This document shows, piece after piece, positions 1 through 6,103 of a stretch of 14,234 bases of DNA (positions are counted from its first letter, which is position 1; each line of letters opens with the position of its first letter). Source of the DNA: Nitriliruptoraceae bacterium. GTDB taxonomy: Bacteria > Actinomycetota > Nitriliruptoria > Nitriliruptorales > Nitriliruptoraceae. Location of the stretch: NCBI GenBank assembly GCA_007121975.1, contig SKJO01000254.1, positions 1 through 14,234 of the forward strand. The letters run 5' to 3'. The position numbers and the translations under genes were made by a program. A model generated the notes under the pieces. That model made no database searches and was not told the origin of the DNA. It saw only the letters and a list, made by a program, of their open reading frames with translations.

Positions 1-15
1 CTCCCACACGAGCGT

Positions 16-20
16 GGAGG
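16..20 (+). promoter_or_regulatory. Ribosome binding site deciding the dehydrogenase start
   Basis: GGAGG is separated by 8 bases from GTG at 29. It lies inside the longer frame that would begin at GTG 14, so it argues for the shorter protein. Confidence 0.7.
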
Positions 21-28
21 CAGGGATC

Positions 29-1813
29 GTGACCGAGCAGGTCATTCAGCACATCGAGAAGGTCGGGGTCGTCGGCTGCGGGACGATGGGGTCCGGGATC
101 GCCGAGATCGTCGCCCGCAAGGACATCCCGGTGGTGTTCGTCGAGGTCGACGACGCTGCCGTCGAGCAGGGCGTGGCCCGGATCGCCGCCGCCCTGGACC
201 GGCAGGTGGCCCGTGAGACCATCGATGCTGACGAGAAGGCGCGGATCCTGGGGCTGATCACCGGCGGGACCGACTGGGCGGTGCTCGCCGACTGCGACCT
301 CGTGCTCGAGGCCGTGCCCGAGGAGCTCGAGCTCAAGCAGGAGGTGTTCGGCAAGCTCGACGAGATCGTGCGCCCGCAGGCCATCCTCGCCACCAACACC
401 TCGTCGTTGCCGGTGATGGACCTGGCGGTCAAGGCCAGCCGTCCCAACCGGGTGCTCGGCTTCCACTTCTTCAACCCCGCGCCGGTGATGGCGCTGATCG
501 AGCTGGTGCGCACGGTGGTGACCGATGAGTCGGTGATGGCCGCGACCAGCGAGTTCGCCGAGCGCATCGGCAAGACCCCGGTGGTGGTCGACGACCGGCG
601 TGGCTTCATCGCCAACCAGCTGCTGTTCCCCTACCTCAACCAGGCCGTGTCGATGGTGGAGGACGGCTACGCCACCAAGGAGGACGTCGACGCCGCCATG
701 CGCTTCGGGGCCGGGCTGCCGATGGGGCCGATCGCGCTGACCGACCTGATCGGGATGGACACCTTCCTCGGGATCATGAACGCGATCCACGCCCAGCACG
801 ACGACGTGCGCTTCGCGCCGCGTCCGATCCTCGGTCAGCTGCTCGCGGCGGAGTACGTCGGCCGCAAGACCGCACAGGGCTTCTACAGCTACGCCGAGCC
901 GGGCTCCTCGAAGGTCGTCACCGACGGCGCGGCGCGCCCGCCGGCGGATCCCAAGCTCGTCGCCGACTGGACCACCGTGGGGGTCATCGGAACGGGCACC
1001 ATGGCCTCGGGGATCGTCGAGGTCTGCGCCAAGGCCGGCTTCGAGGTGGTGGTGCGCGGGCGCAGCCCCGAGAAGGCCGAGGCGGTGCTCACCAAGGTGT
1101 CGCGCTCGCTCAAGCGCATGGTCGACAAGGGTCGCATGAAGCAGGAGGCGATGGATGACACCCTCGCGCGCATCACGCCGACCGCCGCCCTCGAGGACCT
1201 CGCGCCCAGTGACGTCGTGATCGAGGCGGTGGCCGAGGACCTCGACATCAAGCGCGACCTGTTCGAGGCGCTCGCCCCGATCCTCAAGCCCGAGGCCGTG
1301 ATCTCGACCACCACCTCGTCACTGCCGGTGATCGAGTGCGCCATGGTCACCGCCAGCCCCGAGCGGGTGGTCGGGCTGCACTTCTTCAACCCGGCCGCGA
1401 TCATGAAGCTCGTCGAGATCGTCACCTCGGTGCGCACCGATCCGGTCGTGGTCGAGCAGGCCCGGGCGTTCGTGGAGCGGGTGGGCAAGGTCGGGGTGCT
1501 GTGCGGGGACCGATCCGGGTTCATCGTCAACGCGCTGCTGTTCCCCTACCTCAACGACGCGGTGAAGATGCTCGAGTCGCACTACGCGACCGCCGAGGAG
1601 ATCGACACCGCGATGAAGCTGGGCTGCGGCTACCCGATGGGTCCCTTCCAGCTCATGGACGTGGTCGGGCTCGACATCACCCTGGCGATCATCGAACGGC
1701 TCAAGGAGGAGTTCCGCCAGCCGTCGTTCGAACCGGCGCCGCTGCTGCGCCATCTGGTCGAGGTCGGCTTCCTCGGCCGGAAGGCCGGACGCGGGTTCTA
1801 CGTCTACGGATGA
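29..1813 (+). CDS. Double-domain 3-hydroxyacyl-CoA dehydrogenase (two full HAD modules)
   Basis: The predicted enzyme oxidises 3-hydroxyacyl-CoA (or 3-hydroxybutyryl-CoA) to 3-ketoacyl-CoA in the cytoplasm, in beta-oxidation or short-chain acyl-CoA metabolism. The 594 residues form two complete, homologous modules of about 285 residues each. Module 1 has the Rossmann motif GCGTMG (16-21) and S125, H146, E158 and N196. Module 2 has GTGTMA (321-326) and S430, H451, E463 and N501. Each set matches the Ser/His/Glu/Asn set of human HAD with the same internal spacing, so both sites look active. Two-module proteins of about 590 residues occur in other actinobacteria, whereas classic enzymes have one module of about 285. 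GTG at 29 is chosen because GGAGG at 16-20 lies 8 bases upstream; GTG at 14 would overlap that site. The gene overlaps the next by ATGA. Exact substrate is unknown. Confidence 0.93.
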   Translation: MTEQVIQHIEKVGVVGCGTMGSGIAEIVARKDIPVVFVEVDDAAVEQGVARIAAALDRQVARETIDADEKARILGLITGGTDWAVLADCDLVLEAVPEELELKQEVFGKLDEIVRPQAILATNTSSLPVMDLAVKASRPNRVLGFHFFNPAPVMALIELVRTVVTDESVMAATSEFAERIGKTPVVVDDRRGFIANQLLFPYLNQAVSMVEDGYATKEDVDAAMRFGAGLPMGPIALTDLIGMDTFLGIMNAIHAQHDDVRFAPRPILGQLLAAEYVGRKTAQGFYSYAEPGSSKVVTDGAARPPADPKLVADWTTVGVIGTGTMASGIVEVCAKAGFEVVVRGRSPEKAEAVLTKVSRSLKRMVDKGRMKQEAMDDTLARITPTAALEDLAPSDVVIEAVAEDLDIKRDLFEALAPILKPEAVISTTTSSLPVIECAMVTASPERVVGLHFFNPAAIMKLVEIVTSVRTDPVVVEQARAFVERVGKVGVLCGDRSGFIVNALLFPYLNDAVKMLESHYATAEEIDTAMKLGCGYPMGPFQLMDVVGLDITLAIIERLKEEFRQPSFEPAPLLRHLVEVGFLGRKAGRGFYVYG

Positions 1814-2154
1814 GCCCGGCCGCCGACAGCGACGGCGTGTTCACCGCCGAGCCCGGCGCGGTGTGGCGCCAGCGTGCCGAGCTCGCGGCGGATGTCGGCC
1901 GGCTGATCACCGACCTGCTGCGCGATCCCCGGGTGCCCGCCGGTTCCAAGGCGCTGGTCGGGGCCGGCGCGGCCGCTGCCGTGGTGCATGCGGTGTGGCG
2001 GCGGAGACTGGTGGGAGCGGTCGAGTTCGGCGTGCTGGCCGTGGCGCTGCGCCAGCTGATCGCCGACGCCGGCTACGAGCTCGTGCAGGAGCACTGGCGG
2101 GGCACCGACGCCGGGTTCGCCTGGGTCCTGGCGCTGGGCGGGGTGGCCCGCTAG
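1810..2154 (+). CDS. Small hypothetical protein, faintly DUF1232-like
   Basis: This is a 114-residue protein of unknown function. Its ATG lies in the ATGA overlap with the stop of the dehydrogenase gene, so translational coupling is likely; no good ribosome binding site precedes it. The segment at about residues 28-55, with LLRDPRVPAGSKAL followed by Ala/Val-rich sequence, recalls the start of DUF1232 (YkvA-like) small membrane proteins, but the diagnostic second half of that family is not recognisable. An Ala-rich hydrophobic stretch (about 48-60) and a second one (about 67-83) are weak membrane or amphipathic-helix candidates. The C-terminal part (HWRGTDAGFAWVLALGG) matches nothing I know. 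Dense packing between two other genes and codon use like its neighbours support a real gene. Function is not assigned. Confidence 0.7.
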   Translation: MSPAADSDGVFTAEPGAVWRQRAELAADVGRLITDLLRDPRVPAGSKALVGAGAAAAVVHAVWRRRLVGAVEFGVLAVALRQLIADAGYELVQEHWRGTDAGFAWVLALGGVAR

Positions 2155-2385
2155 ATGCTCCGGCCCGACCCGCAGGACCCGTGGCTGCCCCGGCTGGCGG
2201 GCTACGAGGCCCGCCGGGTGCCCGCCTACCGCGCGGCCAAGGACTACGTGTGCCCGGCCTGCCACAACACGATCTCCGCCGGAATCGGGCACGTCGTCGT
2301 GTGGCCGGTCGAGTGGGTCGAGGACCGGCGCCACTGGCATCTGCACTGCTGGCGTACGGCGACCCGCCGCGGCCGGTTAGCCTGA
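2155..2385 (+). CDS. Small Cys/His metal-binding protein (actinobacterial zinc-ribbon-like)
   Basis: This 76-residue protein starts with ATG directly after the TAG of the previous gene. GGGTGG at 2141-2146 serves as ribosome binding site, 8 bases upstream. CPAC (C33, C36) pairs with RRHWHLHCW (H60, H62, H64, C65), a plausible four-ligand zinc site built from C33, C36, one of the histidines and C65. Between them lies GHVVVWP. I recall this pattern (RRVPAY, CPxC, GxxHVVVWP, DRRHWHxxCW) from short actinobacterial proteins often labelled ATP/GTP-binding without visible nucleotide motifs; that label is not supported here. The function is unknown. A role in nucleic-acid or protein binding is possible from the fold alone. 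Confidence 0.78.
   Translation: MLRPDPQDPWLPRLAGYEARRVPAYRAAKDYVCPACHNTISAGIGHVVVWPVEWVEDRRHWHLHCWRTATRRGRLA
2378..2383 (+). promoter_or_regulatory. Possible -10 element for the membrane cyclophilin
   Basis: TAGCCT fits the loose actinobacterial -10 pattern TAnnnT and would place a transcript start near 2390, about 30 bases before GTG 2419. No convincing -35 box is visible, and the element overlaps the end of the preceding gene. Confidence 0.3.
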
Positions 2386-2412
2386 CCCCTTCCGCCAACG
2401 TCCCCGAGGGGT
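2385..2412 (+). promoter_or_regulatory. Inverted repeat covering the cyclophilin ribosome binding site
   Basis: ACCCCT at 2385-2390 is perfectly complementary to AGGGGT at 2407-2412 with a 16-base loop. The right arm contains most of the GAGGGG ribosome binding site (2406-2411) of the downstream gene, so read-through RNA could hide it. Six base pairs in GC-rich DNA may be chance. Confidence 0.25.
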
Positions 2413-2418
2413 GGTCGC

Positions 2419-3225
2419 GTGAGCCAGAAGCAGCACAAGAAGCAACTCGATCGGGCCCGGACCAAGCGCCAGACCTCGCGGCTGGACCGCCGCCGGGCCC
2501 GCAACCGCATCGTGATCCTGGTGATGGTCTTCCTGATGGCCTTCTCCCTGATCGCCGGCGCGGTCGCGTCGCTGTTCGCCGGCTCGGAGACGGTCGAGAC
2601 GACCCCGCCCGATGAGATCGCCGACGCGCCGGCCGATCCGCCGGCCGATCCTCCGGACGATCCCCTCGATGCGCTGCCCGGCGCCGAGGACCTCGTCGAC
2701 CCCGACGACCCGCCCTTCGAGCTGGTGGCTGGGCCGGGTACCGAGCCGCAGGCCGTGATCGAGACCGACCTCGGGCCCATCACCGTCGAGCTCGACCCGG
2801 ACGCCGCGCCGTTGGCGACCAACAGCTTCCTGGATCTGGCCGAGCAGGGCTTCTTCGACGACATCGTCTTCCACCGGGTCATCGAGGAGTTCGTGATCCA
2901 GGGGGGCGACCCCACCGGCACCGGGAGCGGAGGACCCGGCTACCGCTTCCCCGATGAGCTCGAGGCAGCCCAGGAGCTCGTCGCCGCCGAGGGTGGCTAC
3001 CCGCGCGGGACGCTGGCGATGGCCAACTCCGGACCCGACACCAACGGCTCGCAGTTCTTCATCGTCCACGGCGACCTCGTCGAGCTGCCCCCGCTGTACA
3101 CGGTCTTCGGCCGGGTCGTCGACGGCCTCGAGGTGGTGGATGCGATCGCCACCACCCCGACCGACCCCGCCGACCGTCCGGTCGAGGCGATCTCGATGTC
3201 GCAGGTGCGCGTCGAGCTGCGCTGA
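2419..3225 (+). CDS. Membrane-anchored cyclophilin-type peptidyl-prolyl cis-trans isomerase
   Basis: The enzyme catalyses proline cis-trans isomerisation and is probably a folding helper on the outer face of the cytoplasmic membrane. In its 268 residues, a very basic N-terminus (1-30) precedes one membrane segment (31-54). A Pro/Asp-rich acidic linker (about 60-108) follows, and the cyclophilin domain fills about 110-268. The positive-inside rule puts the domain outside. Cyclophilin hallmarks are FHR with catalytic R153, the QGGDPTGTG loop (Q161 onward) and NGSQFF (209-214). The Trp that binds cyclosporin in human CypA has no clear counterpart, as in many bacterial members. Start GTG 2419 follows GAGGGG at 2406-2411 by 7 bases. 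A cytosolic paralogue lies immediately downstream, suggesting tandem duplication. Confidence 0.92.
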   Translation: MSQKQHKKQLDRARTKRQTSRLDRRRARNRIVILVMVFLMAFSLIAGAVASLFAGSETVETTPPDEIADAPADPPADPPDDPLDALPGAEDLVDPDDPPFELVAGPGTEPQAVIETDLGPITVELDPDAAPLATNSFLDLAEQGFFDDIVFHRVIEEFVIQGGDPTGTGSGGPGYRFPDELEAAQELVAAEGGYPRGTLAMANSGPDTNGSQFFIVHGDLVELPPLYTVFGRVVDGLEVVDAIATTPTDPADRPVEAISMSQVRVELR

Positions 3226-3242
3226 GCCCGTGGGTAGGCTCA
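3223..3242 (+). promoter_or_regulatory. Inverted repeat with embedded -10-like element between the two cyclophilins
   Basis: TGAGCC (3223-3228) and GGCTCA (3237-3242) form a perfect 6-bp inverted repeat with an 8-base loop, starting at the stop codon of the upstream gene. TAGGCT at 3235-3240 fits a TAnnnT -10 box and would start a transcript near 3247. That lies past the ATG at 3242 but before the preferred GTG at 3284. It could be a small promoter, an operator or chance. Confidence 0.3.
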
Positions 3243-3272
3243 TGTCCGCCAACCATCCGCGCCGCCCCGACC

Positions 3273-3277
3273 AGGAG
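3273..3277 (+). promoter_or_regulatory. Ribosome binding site deciding the second cyclophilin start
   Basis: AGGAG lies 6 bases before GTG at 3284. The alternative ATG at 3242, in the same frame, has no comparable site. Confidence 0.6.
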
Positions 3278-3283
3278 CCCCAC

Positions 3284-3799
3284 GTGCCCCAGCAGTACGC
3301 CAGTCCGCCCGAGATGGTGATCGACCCCGACACCAGCTACGCGGCCACCATCAGGACCAACCAGGGGGACATCACCGTGCGGCTGTTCGCCGACGAGTCG
3401 CCCCGCACGGTCAACAACTTCGTGTTCCTCGCCCGTGAGGGCTTCTACGACGGGGTCATCTTCCACCGCGTCATCCAGGGCTTCATGATCCAGGGTGGTG
3501 ACCCGACCGGGACCGGCACCGGCGGCCCCGGCTACAAGTTCGCCGACGAGCTCGACGCCGCCCGCAAGCACCGCTACGCCCGCGGCACGCTGGCGATGGC
3601 CAACGCCGGGCCCAACACCAACGGCTCGCAGTTCTTCGTGATGCACGCCGACTACGGGCTGCCGCCGAACTACTCGGTGTTCGGCAAGGCGATCGACGGC
3701 CTCGAGGTCGTCGATGCGATCGCCACCACGCCGACCGGACCGGCCGACCGCCCCACCAGCGACATGGTCATCGAGACCATCGAGATCACCGAGGGTTGA
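3284..3799 (+). CDS. Cytosolic cyclophilin-type peptidyl-prolyl cis-trans isomerase
   Basis: This 171-residue single-domain cyclophilin isomerises Xaa-Pro bonds. It has no signal peptide or membrane segment, so it is predicted to be cytoplasmic. Hallmarks are FHRVIQGFMIQGGD with catalytic R62 and Q70, the GTGTGGPGYKF loop, and NGSQFF (114-118 region). It closely resembles the catalytic domain of the gene before it, including the C-terminal DGLEVVDAIATTPT stretch. That paralogue carries a few extra residues after its DELEAA motif. GTG 3284 is preferred because of AGGAG at 3273-3277 and because MPQQYASPPEM looks like the N-terminus of actinobacterial relatives; ATG 3242 would add 14 residues. 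The gene ends 9 bases before the stop of the convergent neighbour. Confidence 0.92.
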   Translation: MPQQYASPPEMVIDPDTSYAATIRTNQGDITVRLFADESPRTVNNFVFLAREGFYDGVIFHRVIQGFMIQGGDPTGTGTGGPGYKFADELDAARKHRYARGTLAMANAGPNTNGSQFFVMHADYGLPPNYSVFGKAIDGLEVVDAIATTPTGPADRPTSDMVIETIEITEG

Positions 3800-3808
3800 G
3801 GCCCTGGC

Positions 3809-4264
3809 TCACCGTGGCGGCTCGTCGTCCCCCGGGTCTGGTTCGTCCAGCGGCGGTGGGGGCGGAGGGCCGTCGCGGTCGGTCGGCTCGTCGCCGGGCC
3901 ACGGCGGCAGGTCGTCGAGGTTGACGCGCTGGGGGCGTACCCCGCGGTCGTAGTCCTTCATGCGCCGGGGGTAGCCGACCCGGCGTGCGTCGTACAGCGG
4001 CACGTTGGTGCGTGCACACAATGCAGCGGCCTGGTTGCGGTCCTTGACCGGGCGGCGCAGGTACTCGCCGTCGTCGGCGACCAGCAGCAGTGTGGTCGAG
4101 TAGATGGCGGTCTTGGGCTCGAGGTAGGCCTCGACGCCGGCGCGGCTGGCGATGAACTCCTCGAGTTCACGCGTGCCGGTCCGGCTCGCACGGTCGGTGG
4201 TCGGGTCCGAGGGCTGCTTGGTCTCGCCCTTGAACCAGGCGCGCAGGCGATCGGTGAAGCGCAA
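3809..4264 (-). CDS. Conserved actinobacterial hypothetical protein with disordered acidic/proline tail
   Basis: The 151-residue protein has no membrane segment. The core (about 33-105) contains LEEFIASRAGVEAYLEPKT, a strand-rich STTLLLVADDGEYLRR, then NVPLYDARRVGYPRRMKDY. I recognise this pattern (LEEF..R.GVE.Y.EP.T, GE..RR, VP.YD...VGYP.RM) from uncharacterised actinobacterial proteins, sometimes mislabelled oxidoreductase; no catalytic or cofactor motif is visible. Residues from about 113 on are acidic and Pro-rich, with a run of six prolines, and likely disordered. The start is a TTG at 4264: no other start lies between it and an in-frame TAG upstream, GAGG sits 5 bases before it, and MRFTDRLRAWF resembles related N-termini. 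Its stop lies 9 bases from that of the convergent cyclophilin, too close for a separate terminator. Function unknown. Confidence 0.82.
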   Translation of the reverse strand: MRFTDRLRAWFKGETKQPSDPTTDRASRTGTRELEEFIASRAGVEAYLEPKTAIYSTTLLLVADDGEYLRRPVKDRNQAAALCARTNVPLYDARRVGYPRRMKDYDRGVRPQRVNLDDLPPWPGDEPTDRDGPPPPPPLDEPDPGDDEPPR

Positions 4265-4294
4265 CGTGGCCTCGTGGTCGGCAACCTTGCCAGC

Positions 4295-4300
4295 AGGCTA
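4295..4300 (-). promoter_or_regulatory. Possible -10 element for the conserved hypothetical gene
   Basis: On the minus strand this reads TAGCCT, the same hexamer seen ahead of the membrane cyclophilin. It would give a leader of about 24 bases before TTG 4264. No clear -35 box is visible. Confidence 0.3.
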
Positions 4301-4326
4301 CCGCCGGCGGGGCGCAGGCGAGAGCC

Positions 4327-4734
4327 TCAGTGCTCGTCCTCGACGAGTTCGACGAGGACCCCACCGGTGCCCTTGGGGTGCACGAAGGCCACCGTGTGGC
4401 CCCCGCCGCCGGGGCGTGGGGCGGTATCGATCAGCCGCACGTCCTGCGACTCGAGGTGATCGAGCGAGTCCTGCACCGAGCGCACGCCGAAGCCGAGGTG
4501 GTGCAGCCCCGGCCCGTTGCGGGCCAGGTACTTGGCGATCGGGGAGTCCTCGCGGGTGGCCTGCAGCAGCTGCAACCACACCCCGCTGACGTTGAGCATC
4601 GCCTCCTCGACCCCGTCGGAGTCGACCCGCTCCCGGTACTCGGCGGTGAGCCCGAACGCGCGCTCGTAAAACGCGAGCGCCTCGTCGAGATCCTCGACGG
4701 CGATCGCGATCTGATCGATACGGGTGACCTGCAC
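4327..4734 (-). CDS. mce: Methylmalonyl-CoA epimerase (VOC fold), Gln in place of first His ligand
   Basis: The enzyme interconverts (2S)- and (2R)-methylmalonyl-CoA, linking propionyl-CoA carboxylation to the B12-dependent mutase. Its 135 residues form two glyoxalase-like halves, the family's normal length. Family marks are IAIAVEDLDEALAFY (9-23), LQLL (54-57), REDSPIAKYLARNG (61-74), GLHHLGF (76-82) and HPKGTGGVLVEL (119-130). By comparison with the Propionibacterium enzyme, Q55, H79 and E129 fit as metal ligands and E44 as a catalytic acid. The usual first ligand, His in IDH, is Gln8 here (IDQ). Start GTG 4734 follows GGAGGA (4746-4741) by 6 bases; the frame extends to 4785 but adds only an atypical Cys/Gly/Thr-rich stretch. 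It diverges from the thiolase gene, and meaB lies two genes away, supporting the methylmalonyl-CoA assignment. Confidence 0.9.
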   Translation of the reverse strand: MQVTRIDQIAIAVEDLDEALAFYERAFGLTAEYRERVDSDGVEEAMLNVSGVWLQLLQATREDSPIAKYLARNGPGLHHLGFGVRSVQDSLDHLESQDVRLIDTAPRPGGGGHTVAFVHPKGTGGVLVELVEDEH

Positions 4735-4740
4735 GGCGCA

Positions 4741-4746
4741 TCCTCC
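4741..4746 (-). promoter_or_regulatory. Ribosome binding site deciding the epimerase start
   Basis: GGAGGA on the minus strand lies 6 bases before GTG 4734. It falls within the longer open frame starting at 4785 and so favours the shorter start. Confidence 0.65.
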
Positions 4747-4824
4747 GGTCGTGGTTCGCTGACGGCTGCCTGCGCATCCTGCCACCTCGGCGTCCGAGGG
4801 TGGGAGTCGGGGTGGGCCCGTCGG

Positions 4825-4855
4825 TTGTCGTTGGCGGGCGGTGCAGCCCTACGAT
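4825..4855 (+). promoter_or_regulatory. Candidate promoter of the thiolase-meaB pair
   Basis: TTGTCG at 4825-4830 and TACGAT at 4850-4855 resemble -35 and -10 boxes, with a 19-base spacer that is slightly long. A transcript would begin near 4862 and give a leader of about 25 bases before GTG 4887. It sits in the 152-base divergent gap between mce and the thiolase, where a promoter is expected. No clear minus-strand promoter for mce was found there. Confidence 0.4.
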
Positions 4856-4871
4856 GCGGCCACGCCGCCGT

Positions 4872-4879
4872 GGAGAGGA
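4872..4879 (+). promoter_or_regulatory. Ribosome binding site deciding the thiolase start
   Basis: GGAGAGGA lies 7 bases before GTG 4887, inside the longer open frame that begins at 4800. Confidence 0.65.
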
Positions 4880-4886
4880 CCGCGAA

Positions 4887-6074
4887 GTGAGTGATGTCGT
4901 CGTTGTCGGATATGCCCGGACCCCCGTGGGCCGGTTCGGAGGAGGACTCGCATCGTTCTCGGCGATGCAGTTGGGAGGTCGCGCCATCGCCGCCGCGCTC
5001 GAGCGCGCCGGGGTGGGTGCCGACGAGGTCGGCTACGTGGTGATGGGCCACGTGCTGCAGGCCGGGCAGGGGCAGATCACCGCCCGGCAGGCCGCCGTGG
5101 AGGGCGGCATCGGCCTGCAGGTGGCCGCCGAGACGATCAACAAGGTCTGCCTGTCGGGCATGACCGCACTCAGCCGCGCCCGTGACCTGATCCGCCTCGG
5201 GGAGTTCGACCTCGTGGTGGCCGGGGGCATGGAGTCGATGTCCCAGGCCCCGTTCGTCCTCGACAAGGCCCGCTTCGGGTACCGGATGGGCGACGGCAAG
5301 GTCATCGACGTGATGATGCACGACGGGCTGACCTGCGCCTTCGACGCGTGTGCGATGGGGTTGGCCACCGACAACTTCCAGGAGTCCAAGGGTCTGGGGA
5401 TGAGCCGCGAGGACCAGGACGCCTGGTCGGCGCGGTCCCACGAGCGCGCTGCCGATGCCTGGAAGTCCGGGGCCTTCGACGACGAGGTGGTGCCCATCGA
5501 GGTGCCCCAGCGCAAGGGTGACCCGGTCGTGGTCTCCCAGGACGAGGGAGTGCGCCCCGGGACCACCACCGAGTCGCTCGGGCGGCTGCGCCCCGCCTTC
5601 ACCAAGCAGGGGACCATCACCGCCGGCAACGCCTCGCAGATCTCGGACGGAGCGGCCGCACTGGTGCTGGCCAGCCGGGACAAGGCAGAGGCCCTGGGCC
5701 TGCCGGTGCTGGCCACCGTCGATGCCTGGGGCACCGTCGCGGGCCCCGACACCTCACTGCACCTGCAGCCGGCCAACGCCATCCGCGCGGCAGCCGCACG
5801 CATCGGTGCCGACCCGTCCGGGTTCGACCTGTACGAGATCAACGAGGCGTTCGCGTCGGTGGCGCTGGCCTCCACCCGTGACCTTGGCGTGTCCGACGAG
5901 CAGGTCAACGTCAACGGAGGCGGGGTGGCACTCGGCCACCCGATCGGGTGCTCGGGTGCGCGCATCGTGGTGTCGCTGATCAACGAGCTCACCCGCCGTG
6001 GCGGCGGCAGCGGTGCGGCCGCGCTGTGCGGCGGCGGCGGGCAGGGCGACGCTCTGCTGATCACCGTGCCCTGA
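4887..6074 (+). CDS. Thiolase (acetyl-CoA C-acetyltransferase type)
   Basis: A thiolase condenses two acetyl-CoA to acetoacetyl-CoA or cleaves 3-ketoacyl-CoA; it is cytoplasmic. At 395 residues it has the family's normal length. The nucleophile is C88 in NKVCLSG, followed by GGMESMSQAP, then YEINEAFA, GHPIGCSGAR with H351, and CGGGGQGDA with the acid/base C381, so the catalytic set is complete. The sequence reads like a short-chain acetoacetyl-CoA thiolase, but chain length cannot be fixed from motifs. GTG 4887 gives MSDVVVVGYARTPVGRFGG, a standard thiolase N-terminus, and has GGAGAGGA 7 bases upstream; the open frame to 4800 adds an Arg-rich unrelated extension. meaB follows after 29 bases, probably co-transcribed. 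With the double dehydrogenase it could complete a beta-oxidation or hydroxybutyryl-CoA route. Confidence 0.94.
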   Translation: MSDVVVVGYARTPVGRFGGGLASFSAMQLGGRAIAAALERAGVGADEVGYVVMGHVLQAGQGQITARQAAVEGGIGLQVAAETINKVCLSGMTALSRARDLIRLGEFDLVVAGGMESMSQAPFVLDKARFGYRMGDGKVIDVMMHDGLTCAFDACAMGLATDNFQESKGLGMSREDQDAWSARSHERAADAWKSGAFDDEVVPIEVPQRKGDPVVVSQDEGVRPGTTTESLGRLRPAFTKQGTITAGNASQISDGAAALVLASRDKAEALGLPVLATVDAWGTVAGPDTSLHLQPANAIRAAAARIGADPSGFDLYEINEAFASVALASTRDLGVSDEQVNVNGGGVALGHPIGCSGARIVVSLINELTRRGGGSGAAALCGGGGQGDALLITVP

Positions 6075-6092
6075 GCAGGCAGACCGGCAGCC

Positions 6093-6098
6093 GAGGAG
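6093..6098 (+). promoter_or_regulatory. Ribosome binding site deciding the meaB start
   Basis: GAGGAG lies 5 bases before GTG 6104. The frame is open further upstream, into the thiolase gene, so this site sets the start. Confidence 0.6.
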
Positions 6099-6103
6099 TC
6101 GAG

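Noticed and set aside
3242..3283. ATG 3242 as start of the second cyclophilin.
   Set aside because: It lacks a good ribosome binding site and lies at or before the transcript start expected from TAGGCT at 3235; GTG 3284 has AGGAG 6 bases upstream.
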